Made by a program: the position numbers and the translations under genes. A stretch of 32,406 bases of DNA from Sulfurovum sp. GTDB lineage: Bacteria; Campylobacterota; Campylobacteria; Campylobacterales; Sulfurovaceae. The notes under the pieces are model-generated. The model did not search any database. It had not been told where the DNA came from and was given only the letters and a program-made list of their open reading frames with translations. The stretch's first letter is position 1. Each line of letters begins with the position of its first letter. Below are positions 9,386 through 18,316 of this stretch, in pieces. The DNA lies in the NCBI GenBank assembly GCA_012329065.1, contig JAAXPZ010000076.1, forward strand, positions 1 to 32,406, written 5' to 3'.

Positions 9386-10744
9386 ATGATCAAAAGAAAC
9401 AACAAAATCATCATGCTTGGATTTGTCTTTACTATGCTAATTGGTATCACCATCAGCTCATCCTCTCTTTATGCCAAAGAATCATCTAAACAGCAACGAG
9501 AAAGTAAGCTAGATTCTTACATTAAGTTTACGCAAATACTAAACCTTGTAGAAAATCAGTATGTAGATGAAGTAAATACTTCTGCTCTAGTAACCAAAGC
9601 CCTAAAGGGGATGATGACCAACCTAGATGCACACTCTGTATATATGGATGAAAAGAGCTTCAGTGATCTCGATGTGCAAACCAAGGGTGAGTTTGGTGGA
9701 CTCGGTATAGTGGTAGGCATAAGAGATGGTGCACTCACCATCATAGCACCTATTGACGATACTCCCGCATACAAAGCAGGCGTAAAAGCGGGAGATATTA
9801 TACTCAAAATTGATGAAAAAGCCACGATCAACATGACTATAGACGAAGCAGTCAAGCTCATGAGAGGTAAGCCCAAGACACCTATAAAACTTATACTGAT
9901 CAGAAAAGGTGAAATAAAGCCCATAGTTGTCCACATTATACGGGATATAATCAAAATTGAATCAGTGAAAATCAGAACGATAAATACAGATATTTTACAT
10001 ATCGATATCTCTTCTTTTGATGCAAAGGTGACAAGAGAGGTTAGAGAAGCTGTAGTATCACACCCAGAATCTAAAGGAATTATTCTAGATCTTCGAAACA
10101 ATCCTGGCGGACTACTCAATCAGGCCATCGGTGTACTTGATCTATTTATAGATGAGGGTATTCTCGTAAGCCAAAAAGGAAGAGACAAAAAAGATGATTC
10201 CCACTTCATAGCAAAAAAGAAAAATACCATTAATAAAGATATTCCAATAGTGATATTGGTGAATGGTGGATCCGCCAGTGCCAGCGAGATTGTAAGTGGT
10301 GCTATGCAGGATAGAAAAAGGGCTATAGTAGTCGGTAAAAAGACATTTGGCAAAGGCAGTGTGCAGGTAGTGATACCCATAAGCAACAAAGAAGGCATCA
10401 AGCTAACAGTAGCAAGATACTATCTCCCTAGTGGCAGAACCATACAAAATAAAGGCGTCACTCCTGATATTAGCATAGAGGCAGGAACGGTCAAACAGGA
10501 AAGCAATAACAGCCTTTCTATTAAAGAAAAGGATCTCAAAAGGCATCTAGAAGTAGAGCTAGGGAAGATTAACCAAAAGACTTCTGTAAATATAAAAGAT
10601 ATAAATAGTAGTGAAGCAAATAGTAGCAAAGAAGATAAAACTATTATTTCCAGAGATAAGTTATATAAAGATGCACAGCTCAAAAGTGCTACGGATATAC
10701 TCAAGGTACTGATCATTACAGGCAATCGGAAGGAAGCAAAATGA
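9386..10744 (+). CDS. ctpA: Carboxyl-terminal processing serine protease (S41)
   Basis: A secreted or membrane-tethered protease of 452 aa with a signal peptide or anchor at about residues 8-30. A PDZ domain (about 95-175) contains the FGGLGIVVG start. The S41 protease core has the SASASE motif with Ser298. Lys323 in TFGKG lies 25 residues later, the same Ser-Lys spacing as in E. coli Prc. Such enzymes trim C-termini of periplasmic proteins and often control peptidoglycan hydrolases. It is the first gene of a chain in which every gene overlaps the next; its TGA stop overlaps the purC ATG. Confidence 0.92.
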   Translation: MIKRNNKIIMLGFVFTMLIGITISSSSLYAKESSKQQRESKLDSYIKFTQILNLVENQYVDEVNTSALVTKALKGMMTNLDAHSVYMDEKSFSDLDVQTKGEFGGLGIVVGIRDGALTIIAPIDDTPAYKAGVKAGDIILKIDEKATINMTIDEAVKLMRGKPKTPIKLILIRKGEIKPIVVHIIRDIIKIESVKIRTINTDILHIDISSFDAKVTREVREAVVSHPESKGIILDLRNNPGGLLNQAIGVLDLFIDEGILVSQKGRDKKDDSHFIAKKKNTINKDIPIVILVNGGSASASEIVSGAMQDRKRAIVVGKKTFGKGSVQVVIPISNKEGIKLTVARYYLPSGRTIQNKGVTPDISIEAGTVKQESNNSLSIKEKDLKRHLEVELGKINQKTSVNIKDINSSEANSSKEDKTIISRDKLYKDAQLKSATDILKVLIITGNRKEAK

Positions 10745-11466
10745 TCAAAACTACCCTACTCTATGAGGGTAAGGCAAAAAAAGTATGGAACACGCAAGAT
10801 CCTGACCTGCTTGTCTCTGAATTCAAAGACAGCTTGACAGCGTTTAATGGAGAGAAGAAATCCACAGAGGCTGGCAAAGGTGAATTGAACAACAAGATAT
10901 CTACTGAACTTTTCAAATACCTAAATGAAAAAGGTATATCCACCCACTTCGTAGACATGCTAGATGCAAATCATATGCTTCATAGAAGAGCTGAAGTCAT
11001 CATGATAGAAGTGATAGTTAGAAATATTGCTACAGGCAGTTTAAGTCGTAAGCTTGATATAAAAGAGAAAACGGTTTTACCATTTACCTTAGTAGAATTT
11101 GACTACAAAAATGATGCACTCGGAGACCCCAAGATAAATGATCAGCATTGTATGATATTGAATCTAGTCAAAGATGAAGCTGACTTGGAATACATTCGGT
11201 ATATGGCAAGACGCATCAATAATATACTTAGTGATTTTTATGCCGGGGTTGACATCAAAGTTGTCGATTTCAAACTAGAGTTTGGCTATGATAAGAATGA
11301 TAATATCATACTCATAGATGAGCTAAGCCCAGATAATTTTAGATTGTGGGATGCTGATACAAATGAAAAACTCGATAAAGACAGATTTAGAGATGGGATA
11401 GGTGGGCTCACCGATGCGTACAGTCTTGTATTAGAAAGAATTCAAAGCAGACAAGGAAAAGTATGA
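10741..11466 (+). CDS. purC: SAICAR synthetase (purine biosynthesis)
   Basis: Joins aspartate to CAIR in de novo purine synthesis, making SAICAR. The 241-aa protein has the family opening [11 protein letters not shown], the [11 protein letters not shown] segment and the VDFKLEFG...LIDELSPD block. Start and stop both lie in ATGA overlaps with ctpA and purS, so translation is probably coupled. Confidence 0.97.
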   Translation: MIKTTLLYEGKAKKVWNTQDPDLLVSEFKDSLTAFNGEKKSTEAGKGELNNKISTELFKYLNEKGISTHFVDMLDANHMLHRRAEVIMIEVIVRNIATGSLSRKLDIKEKTVLPFTLVEFDYKNDALGDPKINDQHCMILNLVKDEADLEYIRYMARRINNILSDFYAGVDIKVVDFKLEFGYDKNDNIILIDELSPDNFRLWDADTNEKLDKDRFRDGIGGLTDAYSLVLERIQSRQGKV

Positions 11467-11702
11467 AAGCAGTAATAAATATATATCTAAAAGAGGGTGT
11501 ACTGGATCCACAAGGAAAGGCGACACACCATGCACTTGGCTCACTAGGATTTAATGGGGTCTCAGATGTTAGAATAGGTAAACAAATTGTTCTACAGTTG
11601 GATGCAAAAGGTAAAACTGAAGCAGAAGAAAAAGTCAGGGAGATGACTGAGACACTATTGGCCAATACTGTGATTGAAGACTACACAATAGAGATACTCT
11701 GA
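11463..11702 (+). CDS. purS: FGAM synthase subunit PurS
   Basis: A 79-aa small subunit of the multi-subunit phosphoribosylformylglycinamidine synthase, which bridges PurL and PurQ. The family motifs [11 protein letters not shown] and [10 protein letters not shown] are clear. It overlaps purC by four bases and purQ by one base (TGATG). The large subunit purL is not in this window. Confidence 0.95.
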   Translation: MKAVINIYLKEGVLDPQGKATHHALGSLGFNGVSDVRIGKQIVLQLDAKGKTEAEEKVREMTETLLANTVIEDYTIEIL

Positions 11703-12385
11703 TGAAAAAACTACTCGTATCCATATTGCAGTTTCCTGGAACCAACTGTGAATACGATACTGTCTATGCTGTAGAAAAATTAGGTCACGATACTCGAGTC
11801 GTATGGCACAAGGAAAATAAGCTTCCAGTAAACACTGACCTTGTCATTATTCCTGGTGGTTTTAGCTACGGGGATTATCTCCGTTCAGGCTCTATAGCAC
11901 GCTTTTCTCCGATAATGAATGCAATAAAAGAGTATGCGGCAAGTGGTGGCAGAGTGCTTGGTATCTGTAACGGATTTCAGATACTTACTGAGATGGGTCT
12001 ACTACCAGGTGCACTCAAGAGAAATAACAATCTTCACTTTGTCTCCAAAAAGCAGACTATCAAAGTGATCAATAATGACAACGCTTTTCTAAATCAATGC
12101 AAAAAAGGAGACATACTCAACATCCCTGTAGCTCATGCTGACGGTAATTATTATATTGATGACTGGGGTTATGAAGAGCTAGTGAAAAATGGGCAGATAC
12201 TCTTAAGGTATTGTGATAATAACGGTGAGTCAAAGGTCCTAAACGGATCAGTGCAACAGATCGCAGGTATTTGCAATAGTGAAAAAAATATCTTTGGATT
12301 GATGCCTCATCCTGAGAGAGCTATGGAGCTTATATTGGGCTCCGAGGATGGCATTCGTATGCTCAAAGGCTTCCAAAACAGATGA
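11702..12385 (+). CDS. purQ: FGAM synthase glutaminase subunit PurQ
   Basis: A class I glutamine amidotransferase of 227 aa that releases ammonia from glutamine for PurL. The nucleophile is Cys89 in GICNGFQ, and the rest of the triad is His203 and Glu205 in MPHPERAME. The PGGFSYGDYLR segment is typical of PurQ. The last codons overlap the start of the next gene by four bases, which ties purine synthesis to an envelope-protein gene. Confidence 0.97.
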   Translation: MKKLLVSILQFPGTNCEYDTVYAVEKLGHDTRVVWHKENKLPVNTDLVIIPGGFSYGDYLRSGSIARFSPIMNAIKEYAASGGRVLGICNGFQILTEMGLLPGALKRNNNLHFVSKKQTIKVINNDNAFLNQCKKGDILNIPVAHADGNYYIDDWGYEELVKNGQILLRYCDNNGESKVLNGSVQQIAGICNSEKNIFGLMPHPERAMELILGSEDGIRMLKGFQNR

Positions 12386-13428
12386 GAAGCCATAGGCTCA
12401 GTACAATTCTCCTAATGTTTATCTTTTGGGTAAGCGGTATTGCTGCTCAAGCACAATATGCCTATAGTTATATCCCAAAAAAAGTTTTTGCTACACAAGT
12501 CTTCCCCGTTACTGTTCTTGCGAACACTGATACAAATGACAGCCCTCCATCTTTCACTTTCGATCCACAGAGTCCTACTCAGCCAATCAGTGATGAACCT
12601 CTAAAAGATAAAAATGCTGGAAACACTTTTTACACTTTTTATTTCAAGGCAGGAAAAAATGATATCAAAATCCCAGAACTTAGTATCGTTGATAAAAAAG
12701 GAACTACTAAACTGGTGAGTCGATATGTCCCTATACAAGAGCTTGATAGTACAAAAGAGGAGGCTTTTTGTGGACTCATTGCAACTTCGTGCAAGATTAT
12801 TACTTCACAGGTATCTGAATTCGATGCTCATAACAATATAGTATCACTCACGATTAAAACCACAGAAGCAAACCCAGAAGATATACAGATGCCTACAAGT
12901 ATAGAGTCAGGCATAGAAAAAATTACAAAATCAGAATCAGAAACAATTATAGAATATTATTTTGTTATACCTTCTTCTGTCAAAAGTATAACGCTCAGCT
13001 ACTACAATACTTTAAAAAATAGATTTATAGCCAAGAGTATTTCTACTGACTATAAAGACAAGCCTGTGGCTGCACAAGAGAGTCTTAACCCCACAGATAG
13101 CAGCTTTGACAAGCTAAAAAAATATGGACTTTCTTTTCTTTCTCTCTTTTTCCTATGGATGTTCTGGAAGAAGAAGGAGATTTTCTTTTTAGTATTGTTG
13201 TCTATCTGTGTAATTATTCTTTTTACTATTTTCACTCCTCATGAAAAAGTATGTATTCAGGAGGGAGCAGCACTTTATATCTTGCCTACAGAGACCAGCA
13301 CAACTGGTGGTCAAATTGACAGAGAGTTAAGCACGGATATACTTAACAAAAGAGGAGACTACTATAAAATAGAATACGATGGTGGAATTATAGGATGGAT
13401 CAAAAATGAAGATACTTGCAAAGATTAG
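12382..13428 (+). CDS. BatD-like membrane protein with SH3-like tail
   Basis: A 348-aa protein with a signal peptide (about 1-24), a beta-rich exported region resembling BatD-type proteins (early YIPKKVFATQVFPVTV; about 25-220), and two adjacent hydrophobic segments (about 250-285). A short C-terminal domain with GDYYKIEYDGGIIGWI reads like a bacterial SH3 repeat. BatD proteins are linked to aerotolerance and envelope stress in other phyla, but I cannot assign a function from sequence alone. The usual BatA/B partners are absent here. It starts inside purQ and ends inside plsC, so it is made from the same transcript. Confidence 0.6.
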   Translation: MRSHRLSTILLMFIFWVSGIAAQAQYAYSYIPKKVFATQVFPVTVLANTDTNDSPPSFTFDPQSPTQPISDEPLKDKNAGNTFYTFYFKAGKNDIKIPELSIVDKKGTTKLVSRYVPIQELDSTKEEAFCGLIATSCKIITSQVSEFDAHNNIVSLTIKTTEANPEDIQMPTSIESGIEKITKSESETIIEYYFVIPSSVKSITLSYYNTLKNRFIAKSISTDYKDKPVAAQESLNPTDSSFDKLKKYGLSFLSLFFLWMFWKKKEIFFLVLLSICVIILFTIFTPHEKVCIQEGAALYILPTETSTTGGQIDRELSTDILNKRGDYYKIEYDGGIIGWIKNEDTCKD

Positions 13429-14113
13429 ATACTATATTGGTGCATTTATTATCTCTAGCATAGTAGCACTAATCATGATCCCCTTACTCTTTGTTGCTCC
13501 AAAGCACAGCTCTAAGATTTTGCACCACTTCAATAAACTTATTGTATTTCTTCTTGGCGGCAAAGTGGAAGAGATAGGTCGGCTAGATCCTGATTGTGAT
13601 ATGGTACTGATAAACCATCAGGGTATTATCGATATCATTGCCATGGAGTCCGTAGAGTGTATTGACTTTAGGTGGGTGGCGAAAAAAGAGCTTTTTGATA
13701 CACCATGGTTTGGTTATCTACTGAAGCATTCAGATATGATATGTATAGATAGAGACGATAAAAGAGGACTACTCAAGCTACTCAAAGATGCCAAAGAGAC
13801 AAGTGAGTATAATCGCATAATTGCGATATTTCCAGAGGGTACTAGATCCAGTGATCAAAATCTATTGCCATTTAAAGCAGGTGCAGCAATGGTCGCAAAA
13901 AGACTCAAGCTAAAAGTGCAGCCCATAGTCATCACAGGCAGTAAACGACTATTAAATGAGCACAACTACACAGCCCACAACTCTACTGTCAAAATCATAT
14001 ACCTTGACCCAATCAATGTTGCTGGTAATAACAAAGAGTGGTATTCACAGCTATCAATACAGATGCAAAATGCTATTGACGAAGAGTATAATATACACAG
14101 TAGAGAGAGATAG
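13406..14113 (+). CDS. plsC: 1-acylglycerol-3-phosphate acyltransferase
   Basis: Adds the second fatty acid to lysophosphatidic acid in membrane lipid synthesis. The 235-aa protein has one N-terminal membrane segment (about 8-30), the catalytic NHxxxxD motif as NHQGIID, and the glycerol-phosphate site FPEGTRS. PFKAGAAMVA follows, as in PlsC. It overlaps the preceding gene by 23 bases and is the last gene of the ctpA-pur chain. An integrase relic follows immediately. Confidence 0.9.
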   Translation: MKILAKIRYYIGAFIISSIVALIMIPLLFVAPKHSSKILHHFNKLIVFLLGGKVEEIGRLDPDCDMVLINHQGIIDIIAMESVECIDFRWVAKKELFDTPWFGYLLKHSDMICIDRDDKRGLLKLLKDAKETSEYNRIIAIFPEGTRSSDQNLLPFKAGAAMVAKRLKLKVQPIVITGSKRLLNEHNYTAHNSTVKIIYLDPINVAGNNKEWYSQLSIQMQNAIDEEYNIHSRER

Positions 14114-14160
14114 AAGGGAGATTATGCTATCTGTCTATCATTTAAAATACAGATGGATAT

Positions 14161-14382
14161 ATGAAAAACTTTATCAAGTTCATGCATGCAACTGGTATAA
14201 GACCTGGAGAGATTATCGCTTTACAATGGGATAATACAGATTTTGATCGCAAAATTATTAAAATCTATAAAACTCGTATGTGTAACCAATAGGGAGATAC
14301 AAAGTTTATAGAAGAGAATATTGAAAAGCGATTTAAGAAAATAGAAAAAATGGGCACGATTTTGGGCACGGTGATTATTTAA
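14161..14382 (+). pseudogene. Decayed tyrosine recombinase (integrase) fragment
   Basis: The frame from the ATG at 14161 reads FMHATGIRPGEIIALQW, a match to the catalytic-arginine box of phage and island integrases. DNTDFDRKIIKIYKTR follows, as in the next strand of that fold. A TAG at 14290-14292 interrupts it. The same frame then continues with GDTKFIEENI and ends in MGTILGTVII before TAA at 14382. About 120 residues that should hold the other catalytic residues are missing. It is a relic of an inserted element between plsC and the thioesterase gene. No tRNA or att repeat is visible beside it. Confidence 0.7.
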
Positions 14383-14383
14383 C

Positions 14384-14411
14384 ACCTCTCAAAAGCCCTA
14401 TACATAGAGGT
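14384..14411 (+). promoter_or_regulatory. Inverted repeat covering the thioesterase ribosome site
   Basis: ACCTCT (14384-14389) pairs with AGAGGT (14406-14411). The second arm contains AGAGG, the only plausible Shine-Dalgarno sequence for the ATG at 14418, so the hairpin could hide the ribosome site. The stem is only six base pairs and may be chance. Confidence 0.3.
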
Positions 14412-14417
14412 TAACAG

Positions 14418-14792
14418 ATGAAGATAAGAGTATATTATGAGGACACAGACGCAGGTGGGATTGTCTACCATACCAACTATATCAAATATTGTGAAAGAGC
14501 ACGATCTGAAGTGTTTTTTTTGCATGGTTTAAAACCTCTTGAGGGAGATGTTAGTGGGTTTGTTGTGCACCATATCTCTGCGGACTTTATCTCTACTGCT
14601 TCTTTGGGTGACATACTGGAGGTCAAAAGCAAAGTGCTTGCTCTCAAGCGAACCTACATGATTTTACAACAAAATATACATAAAAATGGGCAAAAAATAT
14701 TTTCTATGGAGATAAAACTAGCCTATTTATCACATGCCAAAATCAGCCGTATTCCTAAACATTTTTTGACGATATTAGAAAACATGTTATAA
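14418..14792 (+). CDS. ybgC: YbgC-family acyl-CoA thioesterase
   Basis: A 124-aa hotdog-fold thioesterase. The opening YYEDTDAGGIVYHTNY is the family signature; Asp11 matches the catalytic Asp18 of E. coli YbgC, and ERARSE follows. These enzymes hydrolyse acyl-CoA or acyl-ACP and are often linked to envelope or lipid functions. The usual tol-pal neighbours are absent here. A -10-like TATAAT overlaps its stop codon and probably serves the next gene. Confidence 0.9.
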   Translation: MKIRVYYEDTDAGGIVYHTNYIKYCERARSEVFFLHGLKPLEGDVSGFVVHHISADFISTASLGDILEVKSKVLALKRTYMILQQNIHKNGQKIFSMEIKLAYLSHAKISRIPKHFLTILENML

Positions 14793-14793
14793 T
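14788..14793 (+). promoter_or_regulatory. Extended -10 box upstream of the 14820 gene
   Basis: TATAAT preceded by TG (TGTTATAAT), overlapping the ybgC stop codon. The start codon of the next gene is 27 bases downstream, so this is a likely separate promoter for it. Confidence 0.45.
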
Positions 14794-14819
14794 AACAGTA
14801 AAAAAGTAGAGCTAAACAT

Positions 14820-15929
14820 ATGAAAAAGATTATACTATTACTTTCTTTGCTGTCTTTCTTTGCTCTACAGCTTCATGCCAAGAGTGTATTTAAGCGTTAC
14901 CCTATTAAGTCAGGGATGATACTTTATGATATCAATATTACTGGCACCAGTACAGGTCTGACTACACAGACAGTTGGTATATCAAGACTTGTCTTTGATG
15001 ACTGGGGAGCCAAAGAATTGAGAGAAGACGACTATACAGAAGTCCAGCAAGGCGACTTCGACGACAAAAGAACACGCCGCACCATGAGCATGATGGATTA
15101 TGGCACTATATACACAGTAGATTTTGATGAAAATGTCACCTATCAAACTAGGGATAGAAATATTGATATGGCTATTGCTCAGGGTGCTGACATGTCCAAT
15201 GAGAGCCTTGAGATACTCAAAGATATGAATGCAACAAATATAGGTACAGAGACTATAGCAGGATACACTTGTGACATATGGCAGACCAAGGATCAAAGTA
15301 TCTGCATATACAAAGGTATCCCACTTAAAATCACCGTAACTGCCCCTGGGTTTATATCTTCGCGTACCGCACAAGCTGCTATACTTGATAAAGCTATCTC
15401 AAACAGTGAGTTTACTCTACCTGGTTTTGCAGTCATGGTAGATAAGGGCTACACTAGCAATCTTTCAGCCTCTGTCAATACTGCGGACTATATGGCAGCT
15501 ATTGACGACTTGCAACAAAAAATGAAAACCATGGGTGTAAACCTAAATGACGCAAATATCAGCTTAACAAAAGAACAGGAAATAGTAGTAATAAACACTT
15601 TAGGAGCTCGATATCTAGCAAAACAAAAACGATTACTTCCTAAGCTGATGGTAGTTCTAAAGGGAGCTAGAGATTGCATAAATCACTCAGAAAATGCCAA
15701 TGCAGCTTCTGATTGCATCAAGCCAGTAAACAGAATCAGTGAAGAGCTGGGAGACCAGACTTCTCATTATGATTTTAGCAATTGGGACAAGGGTAAAAGA
15801 GAGACAACAGTTAAAGACATAGACAAAGAGATAAAAGATCTAAATGTAACCATAGACTGCGTTAAAAAATACAACAAAACTACAGATGTCATAGAGTGTA
15901 CAGAGGGAAGCTTAGAGCCAAAAATCTAA
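14820..15929 (+). CDS. Secreted protein of unknown function
   Basis: A 369-aa protein with a clear signal peptide (about residues 1-20, ending LHA). I do not recognise the family with confidence. The middle (about 135-175) reads IGTETIAGYTCDIWQTK and then CIYKGIPLKI, which resembles small beta-rich periplasmic domains such as DUF4412. The C-terminal half is mostly helical and has several cysteines (in RDCIN, SDCIKP, IDCVKK and IECTE) that could form disulfides in the periplasm. It has its own likely promoter and lies upstream of the ABC importer operon. No functional link to either neighbour can be shown. Confidence 0.7.
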   Translation: MKKIILLLSLLSFFALQLHAKSVFKRYPIKSGMILYDINITGTSTGLTTQTVGISRLVFDDWGAKELREDDYTEVQQGDFDDKRTRRTMSMMDYGTIYTVDFDENVTYQTRDRNIDMAIAQGADMSNESLEILKDMNATNIGTETIAGYTCDIWQTKDQSICIYKGIPLKITVTAPGFISSRTAQAAILDKAISNSEFTLPGFAVMVDKGYTSNLSASVNTADYMAAIDDLQQKMKTMGVNLNDANISLTKEQEIVVINTLGARYLAKQKRLLPKLMVVLKGARDCINHSENANAASDCIKPVNRISEELGDQTSHYDFSNWDKGKRETTVKDIDKEIKDLNVTIDCVKKYNKTTDVIECTEGSLEPKI

Positions 15930-15968
15930 GATATCTTTAGAGCAAATCCTAACAAAGTCTCATTAAAG

Positions 15969-15997
15969 TATAATAACAATTATTAAAATCATAGGAG
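15969..15997 (+). promoter_or_regulatory. Promoter and ribosome site of the ABC importer operon
   Basis: TATAAT at 15969-15974 and AGGAG at 15993-15997 precede the ATG at 16004 with usual spacings. No NikR-type operator or other metal-responsive site is obvious. Confidence 0.5.
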
Positions 15998-16003
15998 AAA
16001 TAA

Positions 16004-17513
16004 ATGAATATTTTGAAAAAGGCTGTACTGTTGGCAACGGTTGCTATTGTGCCGATAGTATCTGTGCAAGCTGAGGACAAAACCTTAAATGTTGGATTGT
16101 TTTGGATGCCGTCCAATATCGATCCAGCTGTTAAATGGAATGGATGGATGCTGCCAAGAATTGGTATTGGCGAAAACCTTATAAGAGTCAATGAAAAGCT
16201 TGAGTTTGAACCATCTATTGCAAAGTCTTGGAAAATTATAGATGACAAGACAGTCACCTTTGAAATAAGAGATGGTGTAGTTTTTCATGATGGAAAAACT
16301 CTTACGGCTGAAGATGTTAAGAAGTCTATAGAAAGAGCTATAAAAACTACGGGTAGAAAAGATGTCAAGTTCCCACTAGAGTCTATCACTATAGAGGGCA
16401 ATAAAATGACAATAAAAACATCTGAGCCCTTCCCTACTCTTGTAAATGTGCTAGCTGAATCCTGTCTATACCATAGTATCGGGATATAGTGCTGAGGGTT
16501 TTGCAAACAAGCCTATTGCTACAGGCCCGTTTAAAGTAGTCACATATGATGCTAAAAAAGGTGTCTCTCTTGTCAAACATGAAAAGTACTGGCGTGGAAA
16601 AGTTGGGATAGACAAAATCGATGGACTACTTATGAAAGATGGCAGTGCTAGAGCAATGGCCATGCAGTCTGGTGAGCTTCAACTTACAACACAACTATCT
16701 CATGCTGATCTTGAAATGCTTGAAAAGTCAGGCAAGTTCAATGTTCAAAAAGGTCCCAATGTAAGAATTTTCATGGCGAGATTTAACCTTGAGAAGGAAT
16801 ACATGAAAAATCCTGAATTCAGAAAAGCTTTGGTGCATGCCACAAATAAAGATGCTATAGTAAAAGATGTCGTCAAGGGCTTTGTGGCAAAAGGCCCCTT
16901 TCCTCCTACATTTGACTTCGCGTACAAAGGAGAAGAGACATATGGTTACGATGCAGAAAAAGCCAAAAAAATACTCGATGCTGCAAAAATAATAGATGGT
17001 GATGGTGATGGTATCAGAGAATATAATGGCAAGAACATCGTTTTAGAATTCTATGCAAGGACTGGGCATGGAGCAAATGCTAAAAATTCGGGTATTGCTA
17101 TGCAGTCTATGCTAAAAAAAGTCGGTATCGGAATGAAAATCAATCAGGTCAAAAGTTTCGGTGATATACTCAAAAAAGGTGATTACGATATCGTTTGGGA
17201 GAGATGGACAGCTGCTCCTACGCTTGATCCTCTTTATTTCCTTCAGTCATCATTTGGTAAAGATGCAACTGGAAATAGAAGTGGGTACAGTAACCCTGAG
17301 TATAATAAAACAATAATGAACCTCAGAAAAGAGAGTGACAAAACAAAAAGGAATGAACTTGCACAAAAAGCGATTTCTATTCTACTCAACGACGCACCCG
17401 CAATGTTTATCTATCATGGGCTAGGCAGTATTGTAACAAGCAAGAATGTGGATGGCATATATAGATTTCCAACAGAAATCATTTATATCGACCATAGAAC
17501 ACAAATAAAATAG
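16004..17513 (+). pseudogene. Frameshifted nickel/peptide ABC binding protein
   Basis: A periplasmic solute-binding protein of family 5 (NikA/OppA/DppA type). The first part (16004-16489) has a signal peptide ending VQA, then LNVGLFWMPSNIDP, and FEIRDGVVFHDGKTLTAEDV, which is diagnostic for the family. It runs into TAG at 16487-16489. The second part is in the +1 frame and resumes with AEGFANKPIATGPFKVV, continuing to 17513. Joined, the protein would be about 500 aa, the normal size. The shift falls between 16455 and 16489 and needs one base removed (or two added). No long homopolymer or slippery heptamer is there. It may be a true inactivating mutation or an assembly error. Confidence 0.85.
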
Positions 17514-17540
17514 CTTATCGAAATAATCAAGGTGTTACTA

Positions 17541-18305
17541 TTGAGGATAGAGGCTCTTACTGTCGTTGACGACAACAAGAATAAAATCCTAGACAACATC
17601 AATCTTGATGTGCAAGAGGGTTCTATAGTGGCAATTGTTGGAGAGAGTGGAAGTGGCAAAACTACTTTGGCAAATGTTATACTTGGCACCTTGCCAAGTA
17701 TGCTCAAGATTGAATCTGGAACTATAGTTTACAAAAACCATTATCTTGAAGACTTGGATAACAAGGTATATGAGAAGTTATATGGCAGTGAGCTTACTGC
17801 CATCTTTCAAAACCCAAGTTCCTGTCTAAATCCTATCATAAAAATAGGCAAACAATTTGTAGAGACTATATCTTCAAATATATATGTCGACAAGACTAAC
17901 GCGATATCAATAGCCAAAAAAATGCTCAAGAAGACAAATCTTCATAATACAGAAAAAATCCTAGATTCTTATCCTTTTGAACTAAGTAGAGGAATGCTCC
18001 AGAGGGTCAATATCGCTATTATGTTTGCTCTGAATCCTACACTAGTAATCGCTGATGAGCCAACAAGCTCACTAGATGTTTTGTCTCAAAAACAGGTACT
18101 TGATGAGATGCTACATTTAAGTTCTGAGTCCAAAAATACCATGATTATCATCACTCATAGCCTCAGTGTCGCCTCTTATATTGCAGACTCCATAGTGGTT
18201 CTTTGTAAGGGTAATATCGTGGAGTATGGAGCTAAAAATCAAGTGCTTAACTCTCCTCAACATGGCTATACTCAAGAGTTGTTATCTAGTGCAATGTATC
18301 TATAA
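17541..18305 (+). CDS. Nickel/peptide ABC transporter ATPase (NikD/DppD type)
   Basis: First ATPase of the importer, 254 aa. It has Walker A GESGSGKTT, Q-loop IFQNPSS, Walker B LVIADEPTS and a switch histidine in IITHS. The ABC signature reads LSRGML instead of LSGGxQ, with arginine replacing a glycine. It lacks the C-terminal extension seen in many Opp/Dpp ATPases. I prefer the TTG at 17541 because AAGG lies 8 bases upstream; GTG at 17532 overlaps that purine run. It pairs with the ATPase encoded next. Confidence 0.9.
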   Translation: MRIEALTVVDDNKNKILDNINLDVQEGSIVAIVGESGSGKTTLANVILGTLPSMLKIESGTIVYKNHYLEDLDNKVYEKLYGSELTAIFQNPSSCLNPIIKIGKQFVETISSNIYVDKTNAISIAKKMLKKTNLHNTEKILDSYPFELSRGMLQRVNIAIMFALNPTLVIADEPTSSLDVLSQKQVLDEMLHLSSESKNTMIIITHSLSVASYIADSIVVLCKGNIVEYGAKNQVLNSPQHGYTQELLSSAMYL

Positions 18306-18316
18306 AGGCTACTGTT

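Noticed and set aside
9556-10119. 187-codon open frame antisense to ctpA
   Set aside because: Ser/Ile-rich composition mirrors the codon pattern of the real gene; no ribosome site or motif. The antisense frames over the helicase, valS, hsdR and pnt genes are rejected for the same reason.
13956-14234. 92-codon open frame spanning the plsC end and the integrase relic
   Set aside because: It is out of frame with both and has no motif; it is a shadow.
16455-16489. Programmed frameshift in the binding-protein gene
   Set aside because: No slippery heptamer, no internal ribosome-like stimulator and no stable hairpin right after; a mutation or sequence error is simpler.
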